Shown in pieces: positions 31,329 through 32,342 of a DNA stretch of 32,342 nt. The position numbers and the translations under genes were made by a program. Every line of letters begins with the position of its first letter. Within the stretch, counting starts at the first letter, position 1. The DNA comes from Clostridia bacterium (GTDB taxonomy: Bacteria; Bacillota; Clostridia; Oscillospirales; CAG-382): assembly GCA_017629175.1 (NCBI GenBank), contig JAGBXS010000044.1:1-32342 (forward strand). The letters run 5' to 3'. The notes under the pieces were generated by a model, which saw nothing but the letters and a program-made list of their open reading frames with translations, was not told the DNA's origin and did not search any database.

Positions 31329-32342
31329 ATGGGAAAGATCATCGGTATCGACCTCGGTACGACCAACAGCTGTGTAGCTGTATATGAAGGCGGCGAACCC
31401 GTCGTCATCGCCAACGCGGAAGGCAACCGCACCACCCCCTCCATCGTAGCATTCGCAAAGAACGGCGAGCGTATGGTAGGCCAGGTGGCAAAGCGCCAGG
31501 CAATCACCAACCCCGACAGAACCATCAGCTCCATCAAGCGTGAGATGGGCACCGCAAAGAAGGTTTCCATCGACGGCAAGGGCTATACTCCCCAGGAGAT
31601 CAGTGCTATGATCCTGCAGAAGCTGAAGGCAGATGCAGAGAGCTATCTGGGCACCTCCGTTACGGAAGCAGTCATCACCGTTCCCGCTTACTTCTCCGAC
31701 GCACAGCGTCAGGCAACCAAGGACGCAGGTAAGATCGCAGGTCTTGAGGTAAAGCGTATCATCAACGAGCCCACCGCGGCCGCTTTGGCTTACGGTCTGG
31801 ATAAGGACAACATGGATCAGAAGATCCTGATCTACGACTTGGGCGGCGGTACCTTCGACGTCTCCATTCTGGAGATCTCCGACGGCGTGTTTGAGGTTCT
31901 TGCCACCAACGGCGATACCCGTCTGGGCGGCGACGACTTCGACGAACGGGTCATGGAGTGGATCGCTTCCACCTTCAAGGCAGAGAACGGCATCGACATC
32001 CATGGCGACAACATGGCAATGCAGAGACTGAAGGAAGCCGCAGAGAAGGCTAAGATCGAGCTCTCCGGCGTGATGAGCACCGAGATCAACCTGCCCTTCC
32101 TCACCGCAGACGCTACCGGCCCCAAGCACTTCTCCGCAACCCTCACCAGAGCGAAGTTCAACGAGCTCACCGCAGACCTGGTAAGACGTACCTTGGAGCC
32201 CATGAAGAAGGCTATGAGCGACGCAGGCCTCTCCGTAAAGCAGCTCAACAAGATCCTGCTGGTAGGCGGCTCCACCCGTATCCCCGCAGTTGTTGACGCA
32301 GTGAAGGATTTCACCGGCGTAGAGCCCTTCAAGGGCATCAAC
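31329..32342 (+). CDS. dnaK: Molecular chaperone DnaK, N-terminal part
   Basis: First 338 codons of DnaK (Hsp70), cut by the right edge. The nucleotide-binding domain starts [20 protein letters not shown] (phosphate loop 1). [12 protein letters not shown], the second phosphate loop [12 protein letters not shown] and the adenosine motif [12 protein letters not shown] follow. As in other Gram-positive DnaKs, the ~24-residue segment found in the E. coli-type ATPase domain after [13 protein letters not shown] sequence is absent from the short spacing around [17 protein letters not shown] (31312-31320) precedes the ATG. The substrate-binding domain, and presumably dnaJ, lie outside the window. Confidence 0.98.
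   Translation, partial: MGKIIGIDLGTTNSCVAVYEGGEPVVIANAEGNRTTPSIVAFAKNGERMVGQVAKRQAITNPDRTISSIKREMGTAKKVSIDGKGYTPQEISAMILQKLKADAESYLGTSVTEAVITVPAYFSDAQRQATKDAGKIAGLEVKRIINEPTAAALAYGLDKDNMDQKILIYDLGGGTFDVSILEISDGVFEVLATNGDTRLGGDDFDERVMEWIASTFKAENGIDIHGDNMAMQRLKEAAEKAKIELSGVMSTEINLPFLTADATGPKHFSATLTRAKFNELTADLVRRTLEPMKKAMSDAGLSVKQLNKILLVGGSTRIPAVVDAVKDFTGVEPFKGIN

Overview
The window looks like a chromosomal segment of a Gram-positive Bacillota, most likely an uncultured gut-type Clostridia. The signs are a CIRCE/HrcA-controlled hrcA-grpE-dnaK locus, the ylxM-ffh-rpsP-khpA-rimM-trmD order, an HPr with both His15 and Ser46, strong GGAGG ribosome binding sites, sigma-A promoters of TTGACA-N16/17-TATAAT type, and many U-tailed terminators. 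Coding DNA is GC-rich while promoters are AT-rich. I see no rRNA, tRNA, CRISPR array, transposase or phage gene.

Left part (1-8.7 kb): the C-terminal part of a GH26-like glycoside hydrolase runs in from the left edge. It is followed by a long ECF-type sigma factor with a ~350-residue C-terminal extension. A convergent minus-strand operon (YitT membrane protein, FkbM-type methyltransferase, GH2 glycoside hydrolase) starts from a promoter that is back-to-back with the promoter of a fructokinase-like PfkB kinase. Downstream of the kinase lies a [2Fe-2S]/ASKHA corrinoid-activator-like protein.

Middle left (8.7-13.5 kb, all minus strand): a 64-residue orphan protein, a DUF4855-like TIM-barrel protein with a discoidin-like N-terminus, a D-2-hydroxyacid dehydrogenase homologue and an enolase-superfamily enzyme. 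These suggest sugar or sugar-acid use. Both sides of the dehydrogenase carry unusual non-coding elements packed with inverted repeats.

Core (13.5-25.5 kb, all minus strand): in transcription order, a ClpC/ClpA-like ATPase without the middle domain; then, from its own promoter, ylxM, ffh, rpsP, khpA, rimM and trmD. These are followed without a break by an O-antigen-ligase/polymerase-like membrane protein and two small DUF4330-like proteins. HPr follows with its own promoter and terminator, and then uvrC, rsmD, coaD and the overlapping enolase-superfamily gene.

Right part (25.5-32.3 kb, plus strand): a membrane-anchored stalk-like protein and a membrane TPR-DUF1963 fusion form a two-gene unit. 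A frameshifted lipoprotein gene and a small membrane-anchored unknown follow. The heat-shock operon then begins: hrcA, grpE and dnaK (dnaK cut by the right edge). Its leader carries a CIRCE element plus two copies of another palindrome, GTTCGATAATCGAAC, which I cannot assign to a known regulator. The best candidates for undescribed biology are this double operator, the palindrome-rich intergenic elements, the hairpin lying at the expected +1 of the ylxM-ffh transcript, the sigma factor extension and the ligase-DUF4330-DUF4330 module in the place where rplS is normally found.
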